From Chloroflexota bacterium (GTDB lineage: Bacteria; Chloroflexota; Anaerolineae; Anaerolineales; Villigracilaceae): 32,154 nt of DNA. The first letter of the stretch is position 1. Every line of letters starts with the position of its first letter. The stretch lies in assembly GCA_016234535.1 (NCBI GenBank), contig JACRBH010000026.1, forward strand, positions 1 to 32,154, read 5' to 3'. Both the position numbers and the translations under genes were made by a program. This document shows, one piece after another, positions 22,970 to 29,853 of this stretch. The notes under the pieces are model-generated. The model worked only from the letters and a program-made list of their open reading frames with translations, did not search any database and was not told the origin of the DNA.

Positions 22970-23078
22970 TTATTAACTCACCTTACGCAGTCCGCCTGTA
23001 GCGCGACATTTATGTCGCCCATTTTGCGAGATAAATCTCGCGTTACCGCGAAAGGTGACTTATTAACTCACCTTACGC
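22970..23078 (+). repeat. 19-bp direct repeat, 90 bp apart
   Basis: TTATTAACTCACCTTACGC occurs exactly at 22970-22988 and 23060-23078. The enclosed 71 bp hold two 16-bp palindromes. Confidence 0.85.
23003..23041. repeat. Two neighbouring 16-bp palindromes (7-2-7)
   Basis: GCGACAT-TT-complement at 23003-23018 and GCGAGAT-AA-complement at 23026-23041. A third of the same build, GCAGATT-AA-complement, lies at 23814-23829. Confidence 0.75.
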
Positions 23079-23099
23079 TGCAAGAGTGGTCTGAAAGAC

Positions 23100-23123
23100 A
23101 GCGCGGGTCAGGAGACCCGCGCT
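23100..23123. repeat. NGGA-core palindrome downstream of the secreted helical protein gene
   Basis: Left arm AGCGCGGGTC (23100-23109), loop AGGA, perfect 10-bp complement (23114-23123). It lies 20 nt after the stop of the leftward gene at 23143 and could also work as its terminator stem, though no long T-run follows. Confidence 0.85.
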
Positions 23124-23142
23124 CAACTTCAAATATTTACGC

Positions 23143-23658
23143 TCACTTTTTCGTTTTGCGGAGAGCCTTCAAAGCTTCCCGCAGCGCCTTGCCCGTACCG
23201 TCCATTGAAGCCTTGACCTCTTTCAGTTTTGCGCCCATCTCCTGCACCGTGGACTTGGCCTCGTCAAAATCGGTGACCTTGCCATTGGAGTCGAAGCCCT
23301 GATGCGAGTTGACAATTTCTCCCATGCTTTCATAAACCGGCTTCGTGTCTTCCACAGCGGCTTCAAAGGCATCCAGGGCGGCTTGTGCGGCAGTGACATC
23401 CTTGCCATTCTCGGCGGCCTTATCTATCAGTGCCTGAATCTTTTCGATCTTCGCGTCGCTGTCAGTGAACAGCTTGCCGAGATTGCCATAGAGCTTCATT
23501 TGACGCGCCCAGGCTTTTTCCAGTTTCGCATTGGTCACCTCACCTGTTGGGGTGGATGCGGGGTCGTCCGCGGCAAATACACTGGTCGCAGGAAATGCCG
23601 CGAAGATGAGGGCGGCAGCCATCGCCGACAAAATCATTTTCTTGAATATGTTTTTCAT
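23143..23658 (-). CDS. Secreted helical protein of unknown function
   Basis: A 171-residue protein with a clear signal peptide (MKNIFKK, hydrophobic 8-25, cleavage likely after VFA at 29). The mature part is charged and predicted mostly helical, with Ala/Lys/Glu-rich segments (EKIQALIDKAAENGKDVTAAQAALDAF) resembling periplasmic coiled-coil or stress proteins, and a very basic C-terminus (KALRKTKK). No cysteines. I do not recognise a family. GGAGAG lies 5-10 nt before the ATG. A TAAAAT at 23692-23687 could be its -10, with paired TTTACA boxes further upstream. Confidence 0.75.
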   Translation of the reverse strand: MKNIFKKMILSAMAAALIFAAFPATSVFAADDPASTPTGEVTNAKLEKAWARQMKLYGNLGKLFTDSDAKIEKIQALIDKAAENGKDVTAAQAALDAFEAAVEDTKPVYESMGEIVNSHQGFDSNGKVTDFDEAKSTVQEMGAKLKEVKASMDGTGKALREALKALRKTKK

Positions 23659-23675
23659 CGTAACTCTCCTTGTAG

Positions 23676-23742
23676 GTTATGATGTGATTTTAGAGTGGAA
23701 GAGTTACTGGGGTATGGCGGGGATGTAAAATGGCTGTAAATT
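23676..23742 (-). promoter_or_regulatory. Upstream control region of the secreted protein gene (duplicated at 25015-25102)
   Basis: Contains a possible -10 (TAAAAT, 23692-23687) and two TTTACA boxes on the minus strand, at 23740-23735 and 23729-23724, spaced 11 bp as in OmpR/PhoB-type operators. Blocks 23676-23696 and 23710-23742 recur at 25015-25035 (19 of 21 identical) and 25070-25102 (31 of 33 identical). Confidence 0.5.
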
Positions 23743-23770
23743 TCAGCGACTCACGAATTTGCCCCGGAGC

Positions 23771-23829
23771 GCGGACTTCAGTCTGCTTTGCCTCTGTAAA
23801 CTTGCAGATTAAAATCTGCATTCCGCTCA
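23771..23829. repeat. Palindrome pair GCGGAC-TTCA and GCAGATT-AA
   Basis: GCGGAC-TTCA-GTCTGC (23771-23786, one G-T pair) and a 16-bp palindrome at 23814-23829 lie in the gap before the promoter at 23838. The first has the same 4-nt-centre build as the NGGA palindromes but a different centre (GAC-TTCA-GTC). Confidence 0.6.
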
Positions 23830-23837
23830 ATCTGTGA

Positions 23838-23865
23838 TTTACTAAATTTTGGTATTTGTTATAAT
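23838..23865 (+). promoter_or_regulatory. Promoter of the two-gene unknown operon
   Basis: TTTACT (23838-23843), 16-bp spacer, and extended -10 TGT-TATAAT (23857-23865) with a perfect TATAAT. Predicted leader of about 80 nt before ATG 23953. Confidence 0.7.
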
Positions 23866-23952
23866 GTGGGCTATTATCAATGGATCGCTATACTTCCTTT
23901 TCCTTTGGATCACATTTTAGTCATAATACAAACAATAACTGGAGGCATGGAA

Positions 23953-24243
23953 ATGATAAAAGGCACAACATTAGTAACCGTTAAATATTTTGATGCGATT
24001 CGGGGGAATGAATTGGGAAGCATTCCCGCCGGAACACAAATCACGGCTGACCGAAATCAGGTCCAATGGCTGCACCTTACGAGCATAGGCGGGGTGGTCA
24101 TCACTCGTGAAGCATGGGCCTCAGCCGGAAACAAAAACCAATATATTTCATGGACTTATGTCCCAGACCCACCGCCGGCAAAAAGAGTGACCAACACGAT
24201 CACAGTTTACGACGATGGGAGCATCGATGTCACCCCTGCGTGA
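23953..24243 (+). CDS. Hypothetical protein, possible SH3-like domain
   Basis: A 96-residue protein without signal peptide or membrane segment. GGAGG 7 nt upstream selects ATG 23953 over the upstream in-frame ATGs at 23866 and 23947. The sequence is rich in short beta-type segments (TTLVTVKYFDAIRG, GTQITAD, WLHLTSIGGVVIT), suggesting a small barrel. The C-terminus ITVYDDGSIDVTPA is echoed at the N-terminus of the next product (KIQINGDGSVDITPVAG). The stop codon lies inside the next gene, which starts 17 nt earlier in another frame. I do not recognise the family. Confidence 0.65.
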   Translation: MIKGTTLVTVKYFDAIRGNELGSIPAGTQITADRNQVQWLHLTSIGGVVITREAWASAGNKNQYISWTYVPDPPPAKRVTNTITVYDDGSIDVTPA

Positions 24244-25012
24244 AACTTTCAAAATCCAGATAAATGGCGACGGCAGTGTGGATATAACTCCGGTTGCGGG
24301 CGATATTACTTCGATCAAGAAGGCTGGAAGGATCGCCACAATGCTGGTTGATATGCAAAACCCAAAGTGGAACTTTGCACCGCGGAAGGTGGGCATCCCT
24401 GCTCCGCCCCAGACAGTTACATTCAATAACGTTATGCGCGATGGAAAAGGCGAGCGCGTGCCATTTACGAACAACATGCTCGCATATCTCATCGCGTTGA
24501 ATGGACCGGTCGTGGCGAAAAAAATCCAAATCCCCTCGGCAGGCTGGATCAATAATCCGACTGTCCCTCCCACCGTCGAGAGTCTGTCCTGGGCAGCAAA
24601 CCATGTCATCGTGAAAGGGACAGGAATTTTTTCAGGGATTGAATATTCAAACGTTCACGCGATCAACTGTTATGAAACTCAGCTCAGCGGCACGTTCTTT
24701 GACAAGGACCTGAGGCTGGTCATCCACAAATTCAACGCCGTGACCATGAGCGGCAGGATGATAAAGCTCGGCAATGGCTATAACTGCTACACACCATTTA
24801 TCAGCAAAGGGGATTTGTGGATTAGAAGCGAATATCTGGAGTTCTGGCCCGCTCTCCCGTTCGCTCTGGACGATGGGACGGAAATCGTGGAGTACGAGCT
24901 TTATGGACACAGTTACTACGGGATAAGAGCCGATGGGAGCAGAATCCTGCTGCGTGACTCGCTGGGGTTTAAAACAAACTGGAAGATAAACTCTCCAGAC
25001 GTGCCTGTATGA
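24227..25012 (+). CDS. Hypothetical protein overlapping the preceding gene
   Basis: A 261-residue protein, start at ATG 24227 because GGGAG lies 5 nt upstream (an in-frame ATG at 24215 is the alternative). It overlaps the previous gene by 17 nt in a different frame, implying coupled translation. Near the start it carries INGDGSVDITPVAGD, similar to the end of its neighbour. The rest is aromatic and beta-rich with two cysteines, no signal peptide and no membrane segment; several Y/W-rich strands (YLEFWPALPF, YELYGHSYYGIRADGSRILLRD) suggest a ligand-binding or structural beta fold. No family recognised. A repeat-bearing copy of the control region at 23676-23742 begins 3 nt after its stop. Confidence 0.7.
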   Translation: MSPLRETFKIQINGDGSVDITPVAGDITSIKKAGRIATMLVDMQNPKWNFAPRKVGIPAPPQTVTFNNVMRDGKGERVPFTNNMLAYLIALNGPVVAKKIQIPSAGWINNPTVPPTVESLSWAANHVIVKGTGIFSGIEYSNVHAINCYETQLSGTFFDKDLRLVIHKFNAVTMSGRMIKLGNGYNCYTPFISKGDLWIRSEYLEFWPALPFALDDGTEIVEYELYGHSYYGIRADGSRILLRDSLGFKTNWKINSPDVPV

Positions 25013-25014
25013 GA

Positions 25015-25102
25015 GTTAGGATGTGAATTTAGAGTTAGGCGCTGGTCTGGAGACCAGCGCCTAACCAAAGGGTATGGCGGGGGTGTAAAATGGTTGTAAA
25101 TT
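25015..25102. repeat. Second copy of the 23676-23742 region, split by a palindrome
   Basis: Block 25015-25035 matches 23676-23696 (19 of 21) and block 25070-25102 matches 23710-23742 (31 of 33). Between the blocks copy 1 has 13 bp, while this copy has 34 bp consisting almost entirely of the NGGA-core palindrome at 25034-25065. Confidence 0.8.
25034..25065. repeat. NGGA-core palindrome inside the duplicated region
   Basis: Left arm GTTAGGCGCTGGTC (25034-25047), loop TGGA, perfect 14-bp complement (25052-25065). Confidence 0.9.
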
Positions 25103-25178
25103 ATGGGAAAACATTCTTGTAATAATCCCGCTAAGAATTTATTGAGTAAAGCTTTCTGCAAACATTCGCAGAGAATAC

Positions 25179-25475
25179 TCAAAATAGAAAAGACGCTAGC
25201 ATTTTAAACACCGCCATAATAGATAAAAACCCTAGAAAAGACAAAACACTCACAGAAAACAAGACTTTCATTCTACTGGGTTGCAAAAGTAATTTCTCGA
25301 TAGTTCCACTTGTGTTCAAAAAGTTTTTATTAATTGTAAAACATAATACCGCAATACCTAGAATTCCATGAGCTATTGATTGATGTCGATAAATGAAAAT
25401 ACCGATAACCGAACCTATCGCGGCAAATAAAACTAACAACCCAATAAACAATTTTTTTTCATATTGAGATATCAT
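25179..25475 (-). CDS. Small membrane protein, unknown function
   Basis: A 98-residue protein with three hydrophobic segments (about residues 7-27, 32-48 and 70-97). ATG 25475 is chosen because GGGAG lies 9 nt upstream; the frame also opens at ATG 25490, which has no ribosome-binding site. The gene is AT-rich compared with its neighbours and sits among repeats, which hints at an acquired gene. No family recognised. Confidence 0.6.
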   Translation of the reverse strand: MISQYEKKLFIGLLVLFAAIGSVIGIFIYRHQSIAHGILGIAVLCFTINKNFLNTSGTIEKLLLQPSRMKVLFSVSVLSFLGFLSIMAVFKMLASFLF

Positions 25476-25560
25476 AATTAACGCTCCCATTCATAACAAC
25501 CAACCCTTCATTGTATTGATCTGACTATTCAATGACAATCTCCTGAAACTCAATACGCCT

Positions 25561-25600
25561 ACAACCTCTTCACCGAAAGCATCGTCAGATCATCCCCCAG
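25561..25600 (-). pseudogene. Remnant copy of the SpoIIE-phosphatase gene 3' end
   Basis: These 40 bp match 26146-26185, the 3' end of the five-GAF SpoIIE gene, at 39 of 40 positions; the one difference is synonymous. On the minus strand they read LGDDLTMLSVKRL and then TAG. No other part of the phosphatase gene is present here. The intervening 545 bp hold the DUF559 gene and two palindromes. Confidence 0.85.
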
Positions 25601-25625
25601 CAAAGAGTATTTATAAACTAACAAC

Positions 25626-25982
25626 TTATTCCTCATTCAACATATCCCAAATCACATTCAAAACCGAGTCAATGTTGTTCATCACATCGTTGTTCCAAAA
25701 CCGTAAAACCTTGTAGCCTTTGGATTTCAAAAATTCAGTTCTCTCCGCGTCATACTCTTCCTGCTCAAGATGTTGACTGCCATCCAGTTCAACAATCAGC
25801 TTTCTGCGTGGCGTACAAAAATCAACGATGTAATTCCCGATGGCGTGTTGTGGTCGAAAATGAACATCTGCCATGCGATGAGCGCGTAATCGAGCATGGA
25901 GTTTGAGTTCAGCAGGTGTCATGTCATGGCGCAATTCCTTTGCGCGATTAAAGATTTTGGGCGTGGTGCGACGGTGTTTCAA
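25626..25982 (-). CDS. DUF559 endonuclease-like protein (Vsr fold)
   Basis: A 118-residue protein of the DUF559 family, related to very-short-patch-repair and other PD-(D/E)xK-like nucleases. N-terminal RAKELRHDMTPAELKLHARLRAHRM packs the fold; the core VDFCTPRRKLIVELDGSQH has the acidic residues expected in the active site (D of VDF, E-x-D of VELDG), followed by AERTEFLKSKGYKVLRFWNNDV. The start is TTG at 25982 with GGAGGGGG upstream. The gene lies inside a 545-bp segment bounded by 40-bp direct repeats. No methyltransferase lies nearby. Function undetermined: stand-alone nuclease, repair enzyme or mobility factor. Confidence 0.85.
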   Translation of the reverse strand: MKHRRTTPKIFNRAKELRHDMTPAELKLHARLRAHRMADVHFRPQHAIGNYIVDFCTPRRKLIVELDGSQHLEQEEYDAERTEFLKSKGYKVLRFWNNDVMNNIDSVLNVIWDMLNEE

Positions 25983-26010
25983 GAACCCCCTCCGCCCGCT
26001 ACGCGAGCAC

Positions 26011-26043
26011 CTCCCCCAAAATCACAAAGCGATTTTGGGGGAG
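26011..26043. repeat. 13-bp-arm palindrome (CTCCCCCAAAATC)
   Basis: CTCCCCCAAAATC (26011-26023), 7-nt loop, exact complement (26031-26043). Sits upstream of the DUF559 start and resembles the next palindrome. Confidence 0.9.
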
Positions 26044-26096
26044 AAACAACTGTGATTTGGGTTTGAATTTCAGTTTTCATAAAAACAGCACATTCC

Positions 26097-26131
26097 CCTT
26101 CCCCCAAATCCGCACTTGATTTGGGGGAAGG
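26097..26131. repeat. 14-bp-arm palindrome (CCTTCCCCCAAATC)
   Basis: CCTTCCCCCAAATC (26097-26110), 7-nt loop, exact complement (26118-26131), 12 nt after the SpoIIE stop codon. Same design as 26011-26043 with compensated arm changes. Confidence 0.9.
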
Positions 26132-26143
26132 ACGGGAAGGGGG

Positions 26144-29100
26144 TCACAACCTCTTCACCGAAAGCATCGTCAAATCATCCCCCAGTGGAACAGTTTCAAT
26201 GAACTCATTCAAGCGCTCCTCCACCACGATCAGCACTTCATCGGCGGTATGTTTTTGGATGGAGACGAGCGCATCCATCAAACGCGAATCGCCGAATAGA
26301 ATTCCGTCGGGTGAGAAGGCTTCAGTCAGGCCATCGGTGTAAAGCAACAGGTTATCCCCTACTTCAAGCGAGACGGTGCGTTCCTCCATGAATGGCTGCT
26401 CCAGAACGCCCAGCGCAACAGCGGTGCGAGTCAGTTTTTCGATGCTGCCATTTCCCTTTACCCAGAACGGCGGATTATGTCCCGCGTTGACGTAAGTAAA
26501 AGTCCCAAGCGTGGTATTCAGCACACCATAGACCGCCGTCACGAACATGCCTTGCTGGGTATCTGGCAAAAGCTGATCGTTCACGCGCCGCAATACGTCA
26601 GCTGGAGAATTCATCTCGTTCACCGCCGCCCGCACCAGGGTCCGCGTGAGCGCCATGAACAACGCGGCAGGCATCCCCTTATCAGCCACATCCGCGATGA
26701 AGAGACCGAAATTCCCGTTCGGCAATTCGATCACATCATAAAAATCACCGCCCACCTGACGCGCCGTCCGCCAGCGCGCGGCAAACTGCCACGCATCATG
26801 GACTGGCAACGACTGCGGGATGAACGTCTGCTGGATCGAGCGCGCAAGTTGAACTTCAGTTTCAAGCCTTTCACGCACTACCATTTCCTGTTGCAGTAAA
26901 TCATTTTGAATCGCAAGCGCGGCCTGCTGCGCAATTCCATTGATGATCTCGATGCGGCGTGAGCGGAAGCGGCGTCCATTCTCGGCTTCTTCGATCAACA
27001 TGACGCCAAACATGTCATTCTTGATCGACAGCGGGACAGCCATCAGCAGGCGCTTGGCATTGACGACATTCGCATCACTCCCCGCCTCGGGCTGAATCTT
27101 CAACCATGACTTTGGTGTGGCCTTTGGTTTGAGCGATTGGATCAACATACGATTTTGTTCGCAGGCGGCATCCAGCAATGGGAACTCTCCCAGCTTGAAT
27201 TCTCTTTCGGTCATATCCGATTCTTCATCCTCAGAAAAACCATATTCGTGCGAAGCGGTAAAGACTTTGCGCTCCACATCCAAACGATACAACGCGACCC
27301 GATGCACACCGACGAGGATCGGCATGATACGCGTGATCGAGCCGAGGATTTCATCCACATCATTCAAACTGACAACTGCCTGCGCCACCTGCAACAACGC
27401 GGCGGATGCATACGCCTGCTCCTGCGCGGAATCATACAAACGTGCATTCTCGATTGCGACTGCGGCATAACTTGCAAAAGTAGTTGTGATGGCTTGCGCT
27501 TCATGACCGTAACGGCCAGAGGTGTGATGCGCGAGAGTCAGCACCCCCAGCGGACGGTCGCCCACGCGCAGCGGCGCGGCAATGGATGAATAACTGCTGT
27601 CATAACCAGCAGTAAGACCCGAAGGCCAGATCGGGTCATCGGCCCGGCGGATAACAGGGACATCAGCCATCAACGCATCGGCCATGGAATAGATCGCATC
27701 AGGATTCGAGAGGCAAACATTTTCGAGCTGGCTTGCGTCAGCGCCATGCACGGCAGAGAGGCAAAGATCGCCATCCTGCAATAACCACACAGCCGAAATA
27801 TCTATCGGCAGGTTGCGATCCAGTTCAGAGAGAATCGTTTCGAGTACTTCATCCACACCAACGTTGTCAGAGACCAAACCCGCAACTTCGCGCAAACTAT
27901 CGGATATTTGGCGGCGCCATTGCTCGGAGCTGTATAAGTCCGCGTTGCGGATGGCGGCGGCCATCGTATCGGCCACCGCTTCGAACATCATCTGGTCGTC
28001 TTCTGTGAATGCATTAACCTTGTCAGATTGAATATCGAGCAATCCAACAACCTTATCGTTAAAGAGAAGCGGCACGCATAATTCAGAACGTGTATTCTTC
28101 GGCGGCAATGGCGAAGGGATATAACGGTCATCCATCGTTATATCATTGACCAGGATCGTCCTGCCCAGCCGCGCCGTCCACGCCATAATCCCTTTGGTGT
28201 TGTCTAAAGAAAGGGTAAAGCCCTCCAGCTTTTTACTGCGTTTGCCGCTGCCCGCTTCATAGGCAATGATCCGTCTATTTGGGTGGACTGTAAACAGGGA
28301 TACATGCGGATACCCAAACTTGTCGTGGATGAGATTTGCCGCTTCGCGCATGATGGTTGAAAGATTAAGCGTGGATGTCACACTCTTGCTTACTTCTGAA
28401 ACAAGTGTGAGCTGGTCGGCGCGGCGGCGCAGGCGGCTGTATAAACGCGCGCCATCCACCGCGCGCGCAATATTATCCGCCAGCGCATGGAGAACCAAAA
28501 GATCGTTTGGATGAAAAGTCTTTAGCTGGTTGCTCTGCACATCCAACACGCCCAGCACGCGGTCTTCTATTTTTAAGGGAATAACGACTTCGGATTTTGT
28601 CTCCGGCAGGCTGTCAATGAATCTGTAACGAGGATCAGCGCGGACATCGTCGCACACGATCTGCTTTCCGAGCAAAACAGCTTCGCCGATCAATCCCTGG
28701 CCTGCTTCCACTTCCAGCGCAATGACGGCTTTCTTCCGCCCTTTGCGCGGCCCCACCGCACTCGAACGAAAACGCAGCGCATTGGAATTCGATTCCAATG
28801 TAAAGATGGCAACATAATAATAATTAAAAGTTTTTTGAATAAGCTTGGTGACACGCGCCGCAAGTTCGTCCACATCGAGCACATTCGCGATCTGCGTGCT
28901 CACCTCGCGCACGAGGTTCAACTGCCTGAGTCGGAACTGCTCGACCTCGGCGCGATGCGATGCAACCAGACTCATCGCCACCATTTGCGCGATTCCCTGT
29001 AACAGGTTCAATTCTTCGGATGAAAAAACGGTCCCCTTCGGACGGGTGATCTGAATCGCCCCAAGGGTAATCCCCTGGTCTTCGAGCGGGATTCCTGCCA

Positions 29101-29437
29101 AGGTCCCGCGTGAAGCGCTGTCCTGAGCCCGTCGAGGGGCGCTGTTTTTAGTATAGAGTCTCCCTGTTTTGATTGCGCGCTTCATTCCATCCAACGCCGG
29201 CTGGGGAGGAAAGGCTTTTCCATCCTCCCAATCCGGCAAACGGAAAATATTCTCGTTCAACCAGACATCCACATTACCGTTTATCAGGCGGGATGTCATG
29301 GCGATGATGCGGTCACGCTGCGCGGTAAATGAATCCTCGTTACGGATCTGTTCCCCCAGGCTGGCAAGCTGACGCCAATCCCATAATTCCGAAGGTTGTG
29401 TGGCTGATGGTTGTGATGTGGAGTTCATGCGGATCAT
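26144..29437 (-). CDS. Five-GAF SpoIIE/RsbU-type PP2C phosphatase
   Basis: A 1097-residue cytoplasmic protein: GAF-like domains at about 20-160, 175-330, 340-500, 505-665 and 685-850, a coiled linker (EMVVRERLETEVQLARSIQQ), and a SpoIIE/PP2C domain from about 890 to the end. The metal-binding motifs are complete: GGDFYDV, ADVADKGMPAALFM, NAGHNPP, LYTDGLTEA and GDDLTMLSV. Such proteins dephosphorylate a STAS antagonist to free sigma factors or other targets; GAF domains sense small ligands or redox state. The ATG overlaps the RsbW-like stop (ATGA); ATG 29428 is an alternative. A repeat (29115-29141) is read in frame as SAPRRAQDSASR at 99-110 inside the first, degenerate GAF. Confidence 0.93.
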   Translation of the reverse strand: MIRMNSTSQPSATQPSELWDWRQLASLGEQIRNEDSFTAQRDRIIAMTSRLINGNVDVWLNENIFRLPDWEDGKAFPPQPALDGMKRAIKTGRLYTKNSAPRRAQDSASRGTLAGIPLEDQGITLGAIQITRPKGTVFSSEELNLLQGIAQMVAMSLVASHRAEVEQFRLRQLNLVREVSTQIANVLDVDELAARVTKLIQKTFNYYYVAIFTLESNSNALRFRSSAVGPRKGRKKAVIALEVEAGQGLIGEAVLLGKQIVCDDVRADPRYRFIDSLPETKSEVVIPLKIEDRVLGVLDVQSNQLKTFHPNDLLVLHALADNIARAVDGARLYSRLRRRADQLTLVSEVSKSVTSTLNLSTIMREAANLIHDKFGYPHVSLFTVHPNRRIIAYEAGSGKRSKKLEGFTLSLDNTKGIMAWTARLGRTILVNDITMDDRYIPSPLPPKNTRSELCVPLLFNDKVVGLLDIQSDKVNAFTEDDQMMFEAVADTMAAAIRNADLYSSEQWRRQISDSLREVAGLVSDNVGVDEVLETILSELDRNLPIDISAVWLLQDGDLCLSAVHGADASQLENVCLSNPDAIYSMADALMADVPVIRRADDPIWPSGLTAGYDSSYSSIAAPLRVGDRPLGVLTLAHHTSGRYGHEAQAITTTFASYAAVAIENARLYDSAQEQAYASAALLQVAQAVVSLNDVDEILGSITRIMPILVGVHRVALYRLDVERKVFTASHEYGFSEDEESDMTEREFKLGEFPLLDAACEQNRMLIQSLKPKATPKSWLKIQPEAGSDANVVNAKRLLMAVPLSIKNDMFGVMLIEEAENGRRFRSRRIEIINGIAQQAALAIQNDLLQQEMVVRERLETEVQLARSIQQTFIPQSLPVHDAWQFAARWRTARQVGGDFYDVIELPNGNFGLFIADVADKGMPAALFMALTRTLVRAAVNEMNSPADVLRRVNDQLLPDTQQGMFVTAVYGVLNTTLGTFTYVNAGHNPPFWVKGNGSIEKLTRTAVALGVLEQPFMEERTVSLEVGDNLLLYTDGLTEAFSPDGILFGDSRLMDALVSIQKHTADEVLIVVEERLNEFIETVPLGDDLTMLSVKRL
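29115..29141 (-). repeat. TCCTGAGCCCGTCGAGGGG-type interspersed repeat, in-frame copy 2
   Basis: Shares its core with 14918-14940 and is bounded by short AGCGC/GCGCT inverted ends. Read in frame inside the phosphatase's first GAF-like domain. Confidence 0.7.
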
Positions 29438-29853
29438 CCCCTCCGCTTGGTCATGGTCAGCAAGTTTCCTGTCGTAGAATTCGATTCATAGGAAACTTCA
29501 TCCATAAGCTTCCGCATGAGGTAAACACCAAGTCCCCCGATCTGACGTTCGGATAAACCTGCATTTAAATTCGGTTGTTTTACTTTGGACGGTTCGAAGG
29601 ATTTACCGGTGTCGCGCATGGTAATGACGAGGGTGTCGTCCTGCATGTCGCAAGTAATGTCGATAGATGCATCTGCAATGCCTTCGTACGCATGCTCGAT
29701 AATGTTGGAGGCCGCTTCGTCTGCGGCCAATTGCAGGGAGTAGACTTCCTTTTCAGTAAAGCCGCCCTCACGTGCAATTTGCGCTACGAGATCGCGGATC
29801 TCATCCAAGTATTCAAATCTGGCTGGGAATGTTATTTTGGACATAAAAAACAA
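29434..29853 (-). CDS. RsbW-like anti-sigma factor / serine kinase
   Basis: A 139-residue single-domain GHKL ATPase: N-box LAADEAASNIIEHAY (42-56, E46 and N50), G1 DTGKSFEP and G2 GGLGVYLMRKLMDEV. Family members phosphorylate a STAS antagonist and bind a sigma factor or other client. Start assignment is uncertain: TTG 29853 has AGAGG 6 nt upstream, but that AGAGG is in a hairpin arm; ATG 29844 (four codons in) follows a T-run. It lies between the STAS gene and the SpoIIE phosphatase, completing the partner-switch set. No sigma factor gene is in the window. Confidence 0.92.
   Translation of the reverse strand: MFFMSKITFPARFEYLDEIRDLVAQIAREGGFTEKEVYSLQLAADEAASNIIEHAYEGIADASIDITCDMQDDTLVITMRDTGKSFEPSKVKQPNLNAGLSERQIGGLGVYLMRKLMDEVSYESNSTTGNLLTMTKRRG

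Larger units (their letters stand above)
22799..23142. other. 344-bp intergenic region composed of short repeats
   Basis: Contains a 19-bp direct repeat (22970-22988 and 23060-23078), two 16-bp palindromes between its copies (23003-23018, 23026-23041) and an NGGA-core palindrome (23100-23123). No credible gene was found. Confidence 0.7.

Noticed and set aside
22799..23142. Possible small RNA or tRNA gene in the repeat-rich gap
   Set aside because: No cloverleaf, no promoter-terminator pair; all structure is accounted for by short palindromes and a direct repeat.
25561..25600. 40-bp copy as a simple transposon target-site duplication
   Set aside because: Forty bp is too long for usual transposition duplications and no transposase or terminal inverted repeats bound the segment; recombination or 3'-end targeting fits better.
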